Below, in pieces: positions 17,107-26,430 of a DNA stretch of 60,330 nt; position 1 is the first letter of the stretch, and each line of letters starts with the position of its first letter. Both the position numbers and the translations under genes were made by a program. The notes beneath the pieces were generated by a model. The model was not told where the DNA came from and did not search any database. It saw nothing but the letters and a program-made list of their open reading frames with translations. Source of the DNA: Cellvibrio mixtus subsp. mixtus J3-8 (GTDB lineage Bacteria; Pseudomonadota; Gammaproteobacteria; Pseudomonadales; Cellvibrionaceae); the NCBI RefSeq assembly GCF_000766945.1, contig NZ_KN266212.1, positions 80,454-140,783 on the forward strand. Direction: 5' to 3'.

Positions 17107-17553
17107 TTATTGGCCGAAATAGCGACGGTATTTGATAAAACCTATTTTTGCGTCCGGGTCGTAACCCATAGCGCTATAAAAATCACGTGCGTTGCGGTTT
17201 TCGCTGCTGGTTTGCAACATGATCTTGCTGCAGTTTTGTTGCACGCAAAGTTCTTCAATATAATCCATCATGCTTTTACCAATACCTTCACGATGGTATT
17301 CCGCACCGACAACGACGTTTTCTACGATTGCAAATGGTTGATTCTCAAACATAACATCCTGGCATAAGCAAACCAGGGCAGTCGCAATGACTTCGCCATC
17401 GTCATCGCATACCAGCAAATGTGTATGATCACTTGCTGCTACCGATGCAATGCGCTCCGGTAAAATGGAGGGTTTCGATAACGTATCCAGTCCGCTATAC
17501 AAATTACTAAGCGCCTCAGCATCAGACGCCCGGGCGCGACGAATAGTTCGCAT
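17107..17553 (-). CDS. GNAT-family N-acetyltransferase
   Basis: 148 residues from the ATG at 17553 (MRTIRRARASDAEALSNLY). Acetyl-CoA-binding motif A is ENVVVGAEYHREGIGKSMMD, followed by the typical ENRNARDFYSAMGY C-terminal motif. The start lies just after the stop of the DUF2288 gene, so the two are coupled. A longer frame to 17616 exists but overlaps the previous gene. Substrate unknown. Confidence 0.85.
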   Translation of the reverse strand: MRTIRRARASDAEALSNLYSGLDTLSKPSILPERIASVAASDHTHLLVCDDDGEVIATALVCLCQDVMFENQPFAIVENVVVGAEYHREGIGKSMMDYIEELCVQQNCSKIMLQTSSENRNARDFYSAMGYDPDAKIGFIKYRRYFGQ

Positions 17554-17555
17554 AA

Positions 17556-17858
17556 TTAATTCACCTTTCCAGTAATCGGTTGTACCAATACCCACGGTTT
17601 GATGACCACTGCCCATACCAATGCATTGGCTTCATACCATTGCAATGCTTGTGAGTCTTTTACAGCATCTACCAAGCCTGCATCCATCCATTGCTTTAAT
17701 TGGGTTGCATTGTCGGCGGCGATTTGTGCTGCTACATGGGTTAGGTCAAGGCTTGTATCTATCGCAATTGCATTGCCGCTGGCAAAAAAGCGTTGGAGTT
17801 CACGCCAGTGAATTTGCGCTGTCTCCTGGTTGAGTTGTTGTTCGAGTTCGTTGTTCAA
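17556..17858 (-). CDS. DUF2288 family protein
   Basis: 100 residues matching the small soluble DUF2288 family (IHWRELQRFFASGNAIAI ... EANALVWAVVIKPWVLVQP). The start is a TTG at 17858 preceded by GAGAG; the nearby ATG at 17872 is out of frame and stops at once. It lies between HMG-CoA lyase and the GNAT gene on the same strand, probably one operon. Function unknown. Confidence 0.8.
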   Translation of the reverse strand: MNNELEQQLNQETAQIHWRELQRFFASGNAIAIDTSLDLTHVAAQIAADNATQLKQWMDAGLVDAVKDSQALQWYEANALVWAVVIKPWVLVQPITGKVN

Positions 17859-17909
17859 TTGGCTTCTCTCATGTTAAATCCTGCCACTTCCTTTATCACA
17901 GGGAGGAAA

Positions 17910-18803
17910 TTAGCTCATTGCCCTTGCTACCCTGGAATTGGTAGGTTTGCCTAAAATAGTGCTGATGGTATTGCCAGCATAAATTAATTTTTCCAAATCC
18001 ACGCCGTGTTCAATTCCCAAGCCATTTAATAAATACACCACATCTTCAGTGGCGACATTGCCCGTTGCGCCAACGGCATAAGGGCAGCCGCCCAGGCCTG
18101 CAACGGAAGAATCTACAACACTTATACCCAATTCGAGGGCTGCATAAATATTAGCGAGTGCTTGTCCATATGTGTCATGCATATGGACCGCGAATTTTTC
18201 GATAGGAATAGTGCGCGCGAGAATTTCAATTAATTGTTTGATTTGCCCGGCAGTGCCAACGCCTATGGTATCGCCGAGCGAAACTTCATAGCAGCCGAGT
18301 GCGAGCAAATCATTGGCGATACCGGCGACGGTTGCCGCATCGACATTGCCTTCATAGGGGCAACCGGCGATGCAGGAAATGTAACCGCGCACCGGAATGT
18401 TCTGTTGTTTTGCCGAAGTAATTAACGTCTCAAAGCGGGCAATACTTTCTTTAATCGAGCAATTAATATTTTTCTGGCTAAATGCTTCTGACGCAGCCGC
18501 AAAAATAGCAACTTCATTTGCCCCCGCCGCAATAGCGCGTTCATAGCCTTGCAGGTTGGGCGTGAGTGCTGCATAGGTCACACCGGGTTTACGCTGGATA
18601 CCAGAAAATACCTCGCTGCTGTCGGCCATTTGCGGAACCCATTTTGGATTTACAAAACTGCCTGCCTCAATGTAATTCAAGCCAGCGTCGACCAGGTTTT
18701 CTATCAATGCGATTTTAGCGTAAGTGGGAATGGCTTGTTTTTCATTTTGTAAACCATCGCGCGGGCCGACTTCAACAATGCGGACTTGTCTGGGGAGGCT
18801 CAT
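17910..18803 (-). CDS. mvaB: Hydroxymethylglutaryl-CoA lyase
   Basis: 297 residues. Cleaves HMG-CoA to acetyl-CoA and acetoacetate in leucine breakdown. TIM-barrel DRE-type lyase features: VEVGPRDGLQNEK at the N-terminus, MHDTYGQALAN with metal-binding histidine, and the family signature VAGLGGCPYAVGATGNVATED with its catalytic cysteine. Length is normal. I chose the MSLPRQ start over the Met two codons earlier. No other leucine-degradation gene lies in the window. Confidence 0.93.
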   Translation of the reverse strand: MSLPRQVRIVEVGPRDGLQNEKQAIPTYAKIALIENLVDAGLNYIEAGSFVNPKWVPQMADSSEVFSGIQRKPGVTYAALTPNLQGYERAIAAGANEVAIFAAASEAFSQKNINCSIKESIARFETLITSAKQQNIPVRGYISCIAGCPYEGNVDAATVAGIANDLLALGCYEVSLGDTIGVGTAGQIKQLIEILARTIPIEKFAVHMHDTYGQALANIYAALELGISVVDSSVAGLGGCPYAVGATGNVATEDVVYLLNGLGIEHGVDLEKLIYAGNTISTILGKPTNSRVARAMS

Positions 18804-18871
18804 AATCAACTATTTAATGTGGTGAATGTGGAATGCGAGTGTAGCAGAAGGGGGACAGTGCTTGAACCGTT

Positions 18872-21217
18872 TCAGGCGGATGCGTGTTGGCTTTGCCGCG
18901 CTGCCTCGCCGTCGTTTAACACCTGTAACAATTGCTCAAGCTGGATAGGTTTGGTGGCAAATGCATTCATACCGCTGGCAAATGCGCGGTCAGTTTCGAC
19001 CTGCTGTACACCGGCGGTGAGCGCAATAATCCAGGGTTGTGGGCCTGCGTTTTGTTGTGCGCGAATTTTTTCTGTCGCAGTGTAGCCGTCCATAATGCGC
19101 ATTTGAATATCCATCAATATGATATCGACCGGTATGCGCTGGCAGATTTCTACAGCTTCCTTGCCATCGGCTACGGCGGTGACATTCGTGTAACCAAGTT
19201 TGGATAACATTTTTATAATAACCATCTGGTTTACGCTGTTATCTTCTACCACCAGGATACGTGTTTTTTTGCTGGTAGTTTGTAGTTGTTTTGGTGATGC
19301 ATCCGGGTGATGGCTGCCCAGTTTCAATGCGCGCAATAGCGCACGAATTAAGTCATTGTTGCGCGTTGGTTTTTGCAAGCTGATGTGCGGTGTGATGCGA
19401 TTACTATTGCGCTCGGAAGCGCTGCTTAAAATAATTACCGGAATCGGGTTTATGGTATACAAATCGCCGAGCCGCTTGGCCAGTTCACTGCCGTACATAT
19501 TGGGCATGCATTGATCGAGTATGGCGACATCAAAATGGTGGCCGAGCCCGACATTTTCCAGCGCGTTTTCCGGCGATGCATAAGCGGTTGCCCGCATTCC
19601 CCATTGCATTAATGTGGCCGCGAGAATTTTACGATTGGTGGCGTTGTCATCCACAATCAGTGCATGCAAGTTGCGAAACAAGCTGGTGTCCAATGCTTGT
19701 TTTTCGTGTTGTTTTTCTTCGTAAATAACCTGGGTGGTAAAATAAAAATGGGTTCCTGTTTGTGGTTTGCTGGTAAGCCATATTTCGCCGCCCATTTGCT
19801 GCACGATTTTTTTTGAGATCGCCAGTCCTAATCCAGTGCCGCCGTATTTGCGTGTGATGGATGTATCCGCCTGGGTAAATACCTGGAATAAATTGCCCTG
19901 GTGTTCTTCGGGAATGCCAATGCCGGTATCGCGCACACAAAATAAAATTTTACAGCTGCTTTCATCAGGGTTTTTATTTTTTAATGAAATTTCCAGGGTA
20001 ACGTCACCGCGCTCAGTAAACTTGATCGCGTTGCCAATTAAATTGATGAGGACCTGGCGTATGCGTGACGAGTCACCTTCCAAATGCAAGGGGACTTCCG
20101 GTTCGATATAGGAATTAAGTTCTATTCCTTTGTCGGATGCGCTTTTGGCAAAAAGTTCAAGCGTATCTTCAATCAGTTCGCGCAAATGAAATGCATGGAC
20201 ATCCAGGATAATTTGCCCGGCTTCAATTTTTGAATAATCGAGGATATCGTTAATGATAACCAGCAGGCCTTCTCCGCAACTTTGAATTGTGCGCACCAGT
20301 TGTTGTTGTTCATCATTCAATTCGGTTTCGCCGAGCAATGATGCACACCCGATCACACCATTCATGGGGGTACGAATTTCATGGCTCATGACGGCGAGGA
20401 ATGAACTCTTGGCCAGCGCTGCTTGTTCCGCCGCAGTTTTGGCATAATCCAATGCATTTTCAATAAGCACTTGTTCGGTGATATCGCGTGATAATCCCAC
20501 CAGGCCGAGTAATTTTTGGTGATCATCAAAAATAGGAACTTTAATCGAATCGATATAGCGATCACTACCATCTGCATCGTTAATATGCTCGCGCCATCGC
20601 TGCATTCGCCCCGAGCGCAACATGGCTTGTTCTTCGTTAAAAATTTGCTCGCCTTTTTCCTGTGTGAACCTTGGGGAATCTTTATCCGTTTTTCCTAGCC
20701 ATTGTTCGGTGGTTGCGAATCCGTGGAAATTTCGCCAGGCTTTATTGCCGCCCAGAAAATGGGATTGGGTATCTTTGTAATAAAATAAATCGGGTAATTG
20801 ATCTTGCAAAAACAAAAAGTAATTAGCCGATTTAATGGCAGCTTCCTGTTTTCGATAGCTGGCATCAATAGAGAAAATTGCACCTGACCACACACATACA
20901 GCATCTTCATCGGCCCGGCTTGCTTGTAACAAATAGCGGTTTTTTTCTCCGGTGGCATGCTTGTAGCTAAATTCTATGTTGATTTGTTCGTGCTGGGGTG
21001 ATGTTTGTAAATCGGTAGCATCACTAAGGCGCTGCTGTAAGAGTGATCGTTCCGGCTCGGGAAGCAAATCAAAAAATGCACCAGGGTTATTGCGAATGTT
21101 CTCGGGGGAAATTTGAAAATACTTGGTGATGGTGGGGCTGCAATACTCAAACGAGCCACGGCCTTGAGTGACTTTATAAACAAATAGCACAAACGGGAAA
21201 TTATTATCTGGCTCCAT
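18872..21217 (-). CDS. Hybrid histidine kinase, PAS-PAS-HisKA-HATPase-REC-REC
   Basis: 781 residues without membrane segments, so probably cytoplasmic. Two PAS-type sensor domains (about 1-120 and 125-255) precede the H-box [15 protein letters not shown] near 276, the ATP-binding domain (about 385-500, with [15 protein letters not shown]), and two receiver domains. REC1 (about 515-635) has AILDQCMP and REC2 (about 650-775) has ILMDIQMRIMDG, so both keep the phosphate-accepting aspartate. There is no HPt domain, so a separate phosphotransfer protein is expected. No partner regulator lies next to it. Signal unknown. Confidence 0.9.
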   Translation of the reverse strand: MEPDNNFPFVLFVYKVTQGRGSFEYCSPTITKYFQISPENIRNNPGAFFDLLPEPERSLLQQRLSDATDLQTSPQHEQINIEFSYKHATGEKNRYLLQASRADEDAVCVWSGAIFSIDASYRKQEAAIKSANYFLFLQDQLPDLFYYKDTQSHFLGGNKAWRNFHGFATTEQWLGKTDKDSPRFTQEKGEQIFNEEQAMLRSGRMQRWREHINDADGSDRYIDSIKVPIFDDHQKLLGLVGLSRDITEQVLIENALDYAKTAAEQAALAKSSFLAVMSHEIRTPMNGVIGCASLLGETELNDEQQQLVRTIQSCGEGLLVIINDILDYSKIEAGQIILDVHAFHLRELIEDTLELFAKSASDKGIELNSYIEPEVPLHLEGDSSRIRQVLINLIGNAIKFTERGDVTLEISLKNKNPDESSCKILFCVRDTGIGIPEEHQGNLFQVFTQADTSITRKYGGTGLGLAISKKIVQQMGGEIWLTSKPQTGTHFYFTTQVIYEEKQHEKQALDTSLFRNLHALIVDDNATNRKILAATLMQWGMRATAYASPENALENVGLGHHFDVAILDQCMPNMYGSELAKRLGDLYTINPIPVIILSSASERNSNRITPHISLQKPTRNNDLIRALLRALKLGSHHPDASPKQLQTTSKKTRILVVEDNSVNQMVIIKMLSKLGYTNVTAVADGKEAVEICQRIPVDIILMDIQMRIMDGYTATEKIRAQQNAGPQPWIIALTAGVQQVETDRAFASGMNAFATKPIQLEQLLQVLNDGEAARQSQHASA

Positions 21218-21383
21218 TATAAGGAGTCCCCATTGTTAACCGGTATGTTTCCTCGTGGCACAAAATGATGCATTTTGGCGGGTCTGACTGGTTTTACAGT
21301 TAATGGCAATCTTATTATGCTAGCCGACAGAAGCCGTTTTGTCACAAGTTGGTCTTGCTATCTTTTTAATCTGGCCTGGTATG

Positions 21384-21992
21384 TTAATCTTCGCCCCAAC
21401 GCGGCATTAAATCCTGGGCCACACCCAGTTGATCAAGGATGCGTGCAACGATGAAATCAATTAATTCCTCCACTGTTTGCGGCTGCATATAAAAACCGGG
21501 GCTTGCCGGCAAAACGACTACACCCATTTGCGTGAGCTTGAGCATATTTTCCAGATGGATTTCCGAATAAGGCGTTTCCCGCGGTACAACAATTAATTTG
21601 CGCCGCTCTTTCAGTGCAACATCGGCCGCGCGCTCAATCAAATTATTGCTGGCACCGTGGGCGATTGCTGAAAGCGTACCACCGCTCGCAGGGCAAATTA
21701 CCATTGAACTGGGTGAACTGGAGCCGGATGCTACTGCGGCAAACCAATCGTCTTTCGCCAATACTTGTACCTGATCTTCATCGGCGTCGAATAGCGCACT
21801 AAAAAATGCCTGTTGTTCATCGATATCGCGCGGTAAATCCAAATCGGTTTCAGTGCGAATGACCACTTCGGCTGCGCTGGAAATCATCAAATAGACTTTG
21901 CAATCCGCTGCCAACAAACATTGCAGTAAACGCAAACCATATTGGGCACCGGATGCTCCGGTAATGGCGAGAGTGATCGTGCGTTGTTTCAT
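21384..21992 (-). CDS. ubiX: Flavin prenyltransferase UbiX
   Basis: 202 residues. Makes the prenylated FMN cofactor used by the decarboxylase UbiD in ubiquinone synthesis. Family motifs: [16 protein letters not shown] at the FMN site, [20 protein letters not shown], and [23 protein letters not shown] precedes the ATG. It lies downstream of mpl, the same pairing as in Pseudomonas. The usual length supports an intact enzyme. Confidence 0.95.
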   Translation of the reverse strand: MKQRTITLAITGASGAQYGLRLLQCLLAADCKVYLMISSAAEVVIRTETDLDLPRDIDEQQAFFSALFDADEDQVQVLAKDDWFAAVASGSSSPSSMVICPASGGTLSAIAHGASNNLIERAADVALKERRKLIVVPRETPYSEIHLENMLKLTQMGVVVLPASPGFYMQPQTVEELIDFIVARILDQLGVAQDLMPRWGED

Positions 21993-22131
21993 GGTTTTGC
22001 CTCCATCGTGGATAGCCGATTAATTCGTTGCCGGGTGCGCAAGCTGCCCGGTGATAGCATTTTTGGAATGACCGGATTTTTATATGCTGTACGCGTTCGA
22101 ACCATTTTCGATTTTATTTCTTTAAATTAAG

Positions 22132-23544
22132 TTAAAGCGCATGCTTCGTTAAATGATCCACTAATTTCTGGTGCACTCCACCAAACCCGCCATTGCTCAT
22201 GATTACAATGTGTGTGTTGGGTTCGCTGATAGAAATGGCACAGTGGATTAATTCATCCAGATCCCTTAACAGTTTTGCCGGCACCGGGCTTTTGTTGACA
22301 ATTTCATCCATCGCCCAATCCACATTCGGAGGTTGATACCACAATACATCGTCGGCATCGGTGATGCTTTTGTTGAGTTCACTTTTGTGGACGCCCATAC
22401 GCATGGTGTTGGAGCGCGGTTCGATGATGGCGATAATTTTTTGCTCGCCCACTTTTGCACGCAAACCGGCGAGGGTGGTTTTAATGGCGGTGGGGTGGTG
22501 TGCGAAGTCATCATAGACTTTTATGCTGTGGATATCCGCGAGCACTTCCATGCGGCGTTTTACACCGGCAAATTGTTCGAGTGCTTTGGCTGAGTGCTCC
22601 GGTGTTACGCCGACATGGCGCGCGGCAATAATTGCAGCTAACCCGTTATTCACATTGTGGATACCGGTTTGTGCCCAGCGTATGTTGGCCACTTCTTCGC
22701 CGTTGTGAATGACTGCGAAAGCCGAACCATCAGTAGCTAATAGCTTTGCTTGCCATTCTGGTGTAAGCCCTTCGGTGGATTGATTTTCTTCGTCACTGAT
22801 TACGGCAAACTGTTGTTGCGGCGTCCAACAACCTTGTTGGATAACTTCAGCGAGTGCTTTGTCATTTACAGGCGAAATTAATAAACCATTATTGGGAACT
22901 GTGCGCACCAGGTGATGGAATTGCTTTTGGATCGCGGCGAGGTCGGGGAAAATATCGGCGTGATCAAATTCGAGGTTATTTAAAATTACTGTGCGCGCAT
23001 TGTAGTGAACAAACTTGGAGCGCTTATCAAAAAAGGCACTGTCGTATTCATCGGCCTCTACGACAAAAAAAGGTGTGTTGCCGATGCGCGCTGAAGTTGG
23101 AAAATTTTTTGTCACCCCACCGATTAAATAACCGGGCTCCATGCCCGCGTATTCCAGAATCCAGGCAAGCATGGATGACGTAGTGGTTTTACCGTGAGTA
23201 CCCGCAACCGCCAGGACCCATTTACCTTGCAGTACGTGATCGCGCAGCCACTGTGGGCCAGATGTGTAGGGAATGCCCTGGTTGAGTACATATTCCACGC
23301 TGGGATTGCCGCGGCTCATCGCGTTGCCAACCACCACCAGATCCGGCGCAGCGGACATATACGGCGGTTGCAAATGAATCGGGTCATAGCCCTGGATCAG
23401 TTCAATGCCGGCTTGTTCAAGTTGTGTGCTCATGGGGGGGTAAACATTGGCATCGCTGCCGGTAACACGGTGGCCGAGTTGCTTGGCAAGTTGGGCGAGG
23501 CTACCCATGAATGTGCCACAAATACCGAGTATATGAATGTGCAT
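22132..23544 (-). CDS. mpl: UDP-MurNAc:L-Ala-gamma-D-Glu-mDAP ligase (Mpl)
   Basis: 470 residues. Recycles murein tripeptide by joining it to UDP-N-acetylmuramate. Mur-ligase layout: N-terminal nucleotide fold HIHILGICGTFMGSLAQL, P-loop AVAGTHGKTTTSSM near 115, central VVEADEYDSAFFDKRSKFVHY, and C-terminal VYDDFAHHPTAIKTTL. The open frame runs to 23733, but the ATG at 23544 gives the family N-terminus; the extra 63 residues look non-coding. Upstream of ubiX on the same strand and divergent from a binding-protein gene. Confidence 0.95.
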   Translation of the reverse strand: MHIHILGICGTFMGSLAQLAKQLGHRVTGSDANVYPPMSTQLEQAGIELIQGYDPIHLQPPYMSAAPDLVVVGNAMSRGNPSVEYVLNQGIPYTSGPQWLRDHVLQGKWVLAVAGTHGKTTTSSMLAWILEYAGMEPGYLIGGVTKNFPTSARIGNTPFFVVEADEYDSAFFDKRSKFVHYNARTVILNNLEFDHADIFPDLAAIQKQFHHLVRTVPNNGLLISPVNDKALAEVIQQGCWTPQQQFAVISDEENQSTEGLTPEWQAKLLATDGSAFAVIHNGEEVANIRWAQTGIHNVNNGLAAIIAARHVGVTPEHSAKALEQFAGVKRRMEVLADIHSIKVYDDFAHHPTAIKTTLAGLRAKVGEQKIIAIIEPRSNTMRMGVHKSELNKSITDADDVLWYQPPNVDWAMDEIVNKSPVPAKLLRDLDELIHCAISISEPNTHIVIMSNGGFGGVHQKLVDHLTKHAL

Positions 23545-23649
23545 ACTTAACTCATTATTGAATAGGGTTTGGTGCGGAAGTGATAAAGGGATTAACCTAT
23601 ACTTTTCGGTGGATTGCAACCGGATTGATTTTGGCAGGAGTGTCAACCC

Positions 23650-24576
23650 ATGTTTTTCGGGGTATTTATTGTGCGCGCGATTTTTATTATGAGCTTGTTG
23701 GTTGCAATAATCGCTGTCCATGCGTATGCACAAGCTCCTGCCGGCACCAGTGCACGAATTGTAAAAGTTGCTGCTGCCAAGCCGGAGTTCGCGATCGCCC
23801 AGGATTATTTTGTTCAGCTATTGCACAAAGCCCTGGAGCGGGGTGCTAATGGTCGCCCGGTGCCGGTGATTCAGGAAGCCCAATTGATGGAGCAGTATGT
23901 GGGCGTGCAGGAAATGATTCGCGGAAAAAAAGTAGATGTCTATTGGATGGGCACTGATCAGGAGCGCGAGCGTAAATTGCGTGCGATTCGTATTCCATTG
24001 GATCGCGGTTTGATCGGCCATCGCCGCTTTATTATCCAGCAACGAATGCAGGGTGCGTTTGATGGTGTTGCCGATTTAACAGCACTGCGCGCTTATTCTG
24101 CCTGCCAGGGCATTGATTGGCCGGATACCAAAGTTTTGCGCAACGCTGGACTGCAAGTGCGCGAGATCACCAGTTTCGAGCGAATTTTTCAGGAACTGGC
24201 AACTTTGCGTTGCGAGTATTTTCCGCGCGGTTATTTCGAGGGGTATTCTGAAATTGAACAACGCAAAGCGATTTATCCGGAATTAATATTTTACGAAAAC
24301 CTGGTTTTGAATTATCCGTTTGCGCTCTATTTTTTTGTCAATACAAAAGATGAAGAGTTGGCGCGCTGGATTGAAGCAGGATTGGAAAAAATGATCGATA
24401 GCGGTGAATTTGTAAAACATATGCAAAGCCATCCGTTAACGCGCGTAGCTTTTCCTTTGCATAAAGTGAAAAAACTACGCTGGATTAATATCGATAACCC
24501 GGAAATGCCTGTGGGGACGGATTACAAAAATTCCCGCTACTGGTTCCAGCCGGAAGATTTTCAAGCACCCAGGTAA
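23650..24576 (+). CDS. Periplasmic solute-binding-like protein
   Basis: 308 residues with a signal peptide (hydrophobic 3-24, cleavage likely after AYA-Q). The rest resembles the type 2 periplasmic binding fold (SBP_bac_3-like), with VKVAAAKPEFAIAQDYFVQLL near the start and a late EELARWIEAGLEKMIDSGEF helix. No permease or ATPase gene is adjacent, so it may be an orphan sensor or binding protein. AGGAG lies nine bases before the ATG. Its 3' end overlaps the convergent acyltransferase gene by 16 bp. Ligand unknown. Confidence 0.7.
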   Translation: MFFGVFIVRAIFIMSLLVAIIAVHAYAQAPAGTSARIVKVAAAKPEFAIAQDYFVQLLHKALERGANGRPVPVIQEAQLMEQYVGVQEMIRGKKVDVYWMGTDQERERKLRAIRIPLDRGLIGHRRFIIQQRMQGAFDGVADLTALRAYSACQGIDWPDTKVLRNAGLQVREITSFERIFQELATLRCEYFPRGYFEGYSEIEQRKAIYPELIFYENLVLNYPFALYFFVNTKDEELARWIEAGLEKMIDSGEFVKHMQSHPLTRVAFPLHKVKKLRWINIDNPEMPVGTDYKNSRYWFQPEDFQAPR

Positions 24577-26300
24577 CGTGCGCGTTTGGCGGCTTTCATT
24601 TGCGTGAGGTCGCCCATAAACAAACCATCCACACAATTACCAAATTCCGAATCCACACTAAATGCCAGCAACTCGTATCCACCTTCTTCGTAGAGCGCGG
24701 CGTATTGTTTAAATAATACGGGGATTTTTTGGTTGGCTGCGGTGAATTCCGTTTGCAAGATTTCAAAACCCTGGTCGCGGTCAAGCTTGCTGAATTTGTG
24801 CTGCAAATCAATTAAGACATCTTCATCAATTTCATGCAGGTGTTTACCTTCCGCAAGGCTTTCGCTGTCTTTGTAATAGCGCTCGTAATAAAACACCAAT
24901 AAATCGCGCAACGCTTTTGGATAATGCGCACTCATACTAACGGGGCCGAATACATACCGAATTTCCGGGTGGTGCTGGATGTAAGCGCCCAGGCCTTGCC
25001 ACAAATAATCCAGGCTGGCTTTACCCCAGTAATCCGGGTGCACAAAGCTGCGTCCTAATTCCAGGCCTTGTTCAAGGTAAGGTTTAATCGACGGATGGAA
25101 GTCAAATAAATCGGCGGTATAGAGCGCATCCATTCCTCTTTTCTGCAAAATGTTATGCGCTTCACCTAAACGATAAGCGCCGGCAATGCAGAGTTTTTCT
25201 TCATCCCACAACACCAGGTGCCGGTAATAGTGATCGTATTTATCCAGATCGCGACGGCTACCGGTACCTTCACCAACCAGGCGAAATGTTTGTTCACGCA
25301 AGCGACCAATTTCGCGCAGTACGGTGGGGTGATGATTGTAATCGCACAAATAAATCCCGTGGTTGTCACGGGTTTGACCAATTAATTCAGCACTCTTGAG
25401 CTCCTTTTTTAAGGTGGCGCGGTCTTCCGGATGTGCAATGGTTTTTTCGGTGATAAAAATCGCCGGCCTATTCCCTTTTATACTTCGCTTTTTACCGATT
25501 TTATACAGGTGTTTCTTCAGGCGTTTGATCAGCGCTTTATCGGATAGTTTGTCAGTTTCCAGCGCGTGATGAGGAATGACTTCACCAATACGGAATTTAA
25601 TTTCGGCAGAATGTTTGTTAAACATTTCGTGTGCGAGCAGGGCGGTCGCCAAGGGTTTGAAAATCATTGATGCGCTGTAAAACAGCAGGGAGTTCTTGGC
25701 AGAGACAAATATTGGCAGAATCGGTGCCTTGGTTTTGCGGGCGAAATGCAGGAATCCTGCTTGCCATTTTCCATCGCGAATTCCTTTGGGGCTCGCACGC
25801 GACACTTCGCCGGCTGGGAATATGATAATGGCTTCGTCGTTATTCAATGCGTGCAGAATATTTTTGTAGCTTTGTTTGTAAGCGCCGCGTGTCATATTAT
25901 CCAGCGGCAGCAGTAATTCATGTAACGGCTCAAATGCCATCAGCATATCGTTGGCGATAATTTTTACGTCCTTGCGCACTTCACTGACCAGCCTCACCAG
26001 TGCCAGGCCATCCAGCGAACCAATCGGGTGATTGGCGATAATGATGACTCGCCCTTGCGCGGGAATATTATTGCGCTCGCGCTGGGAAACGCTGTAACTG
26101 AAATTGAAGTATTCGAAAATGCGATCAATAAAGTCGATGCCCAAATTGCCCTGGTGTTCGCGCAGAAATGCATTGATTTCCTTTTCATGGGTGAGCTTGC
26201 GCAAAATACTCAGCGTGGAGTTGCGCACTATAGGTGCTTGTTGGTTAAAACCGGGAAATTTATTGGCGAGGGATTGTTCGATGTTGAGCATGGCAGTCAT
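24561..26300 (-). CDS. olsF: Bifunctional acyltransferase, OlsF-like (ornithine lipid synthesis)
   Basis: 579 residues with two domains. Residues 60-270 are a PlsC-type lysophospholipid acyltransferase with ANHPIGSLDG and FPAGEVSR; residues 320-540 are a GNAT-type N-acyltransferase of the OlsB/hemolysin group (LGRSFVHPDYWGKASLDYLW). This order and length match OlsF, whose C-terminal half acylates ornithine and whose N-terminal half adds the second acyl chain. Ornithine lipids are phosphorus-free membrane lipids often made under phosphate limitation. The catalytic motif has five residues between His and Asp instead of the canonical four. Other lysophospholipid/GNAT fusions remain possible. Confidence 0.75.
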   Translation of the reverse strand: MTAMLNIEQSLANKFPGFNQQAPIVRNSTLSILRKLTHEKEINAFLREHQGNLGIDFIDRIFEYFNFSYSVSQRERNNIPAQGRVIIIANHPIGSLDGLALVRLVSEVRKDVKIIANDMLMAFEPLHELLLPLDNMTRGAYKQSYKNILHALNNDEAIIIFPAGEVSRASPKGIRDGKWQAGFLHFARKTKAPILPIFVSAKNSLLFYSASMIFKPLATALLAHEMFNKHSAEIKFRIGEVIPHHALETDKLSDKALIKRLKKHLYKIGKKRSIKGNRPAIFITEKTIAHPEDRATLKKELKSAELIGQTRDNHGIYLCDYNHHPTVLREIGRLREQTFRLVGEGTGSRRDLDKYDHYYRHLVLWDEEKLCIAGAYRLGEAHNILQKRGMDALYTADLFDFHPSIKPYLEQGLELGRSFVHPDYWGKASLDYLWQGLGAYIQHHPEIRYVFGPVSMSAHYPKALRDLLVFYYERYYKDSESLAEGKHLHEIDEDVLIDLQHKFSKLDRDQGFEILQTEFTAANQKIPVLFKQYAALYEEGGYELLAFSVDSEFGNCVDGLFMGDLTQMKAAKRARYLGA

Positions 26301-26430
26301 TACCTGACAGGGTGTGTCCCTTGAGGTTATGACTGTGGTGTGACGGTTGTGTGATAAATGGATTGCAATTGTGTGACATTGTGGGGCACCGGTTCCGGCG
26401 ATAATTCCGGAGCCGGTGTTGAGCGGTGTG

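Noticed and set aside
21254-21272. TGGCACAAAATGATGCA as a sigma-54 promoter
   Set aside because: The GG-GC distance is one base too long and the nearby gene runs on the opposite strand.
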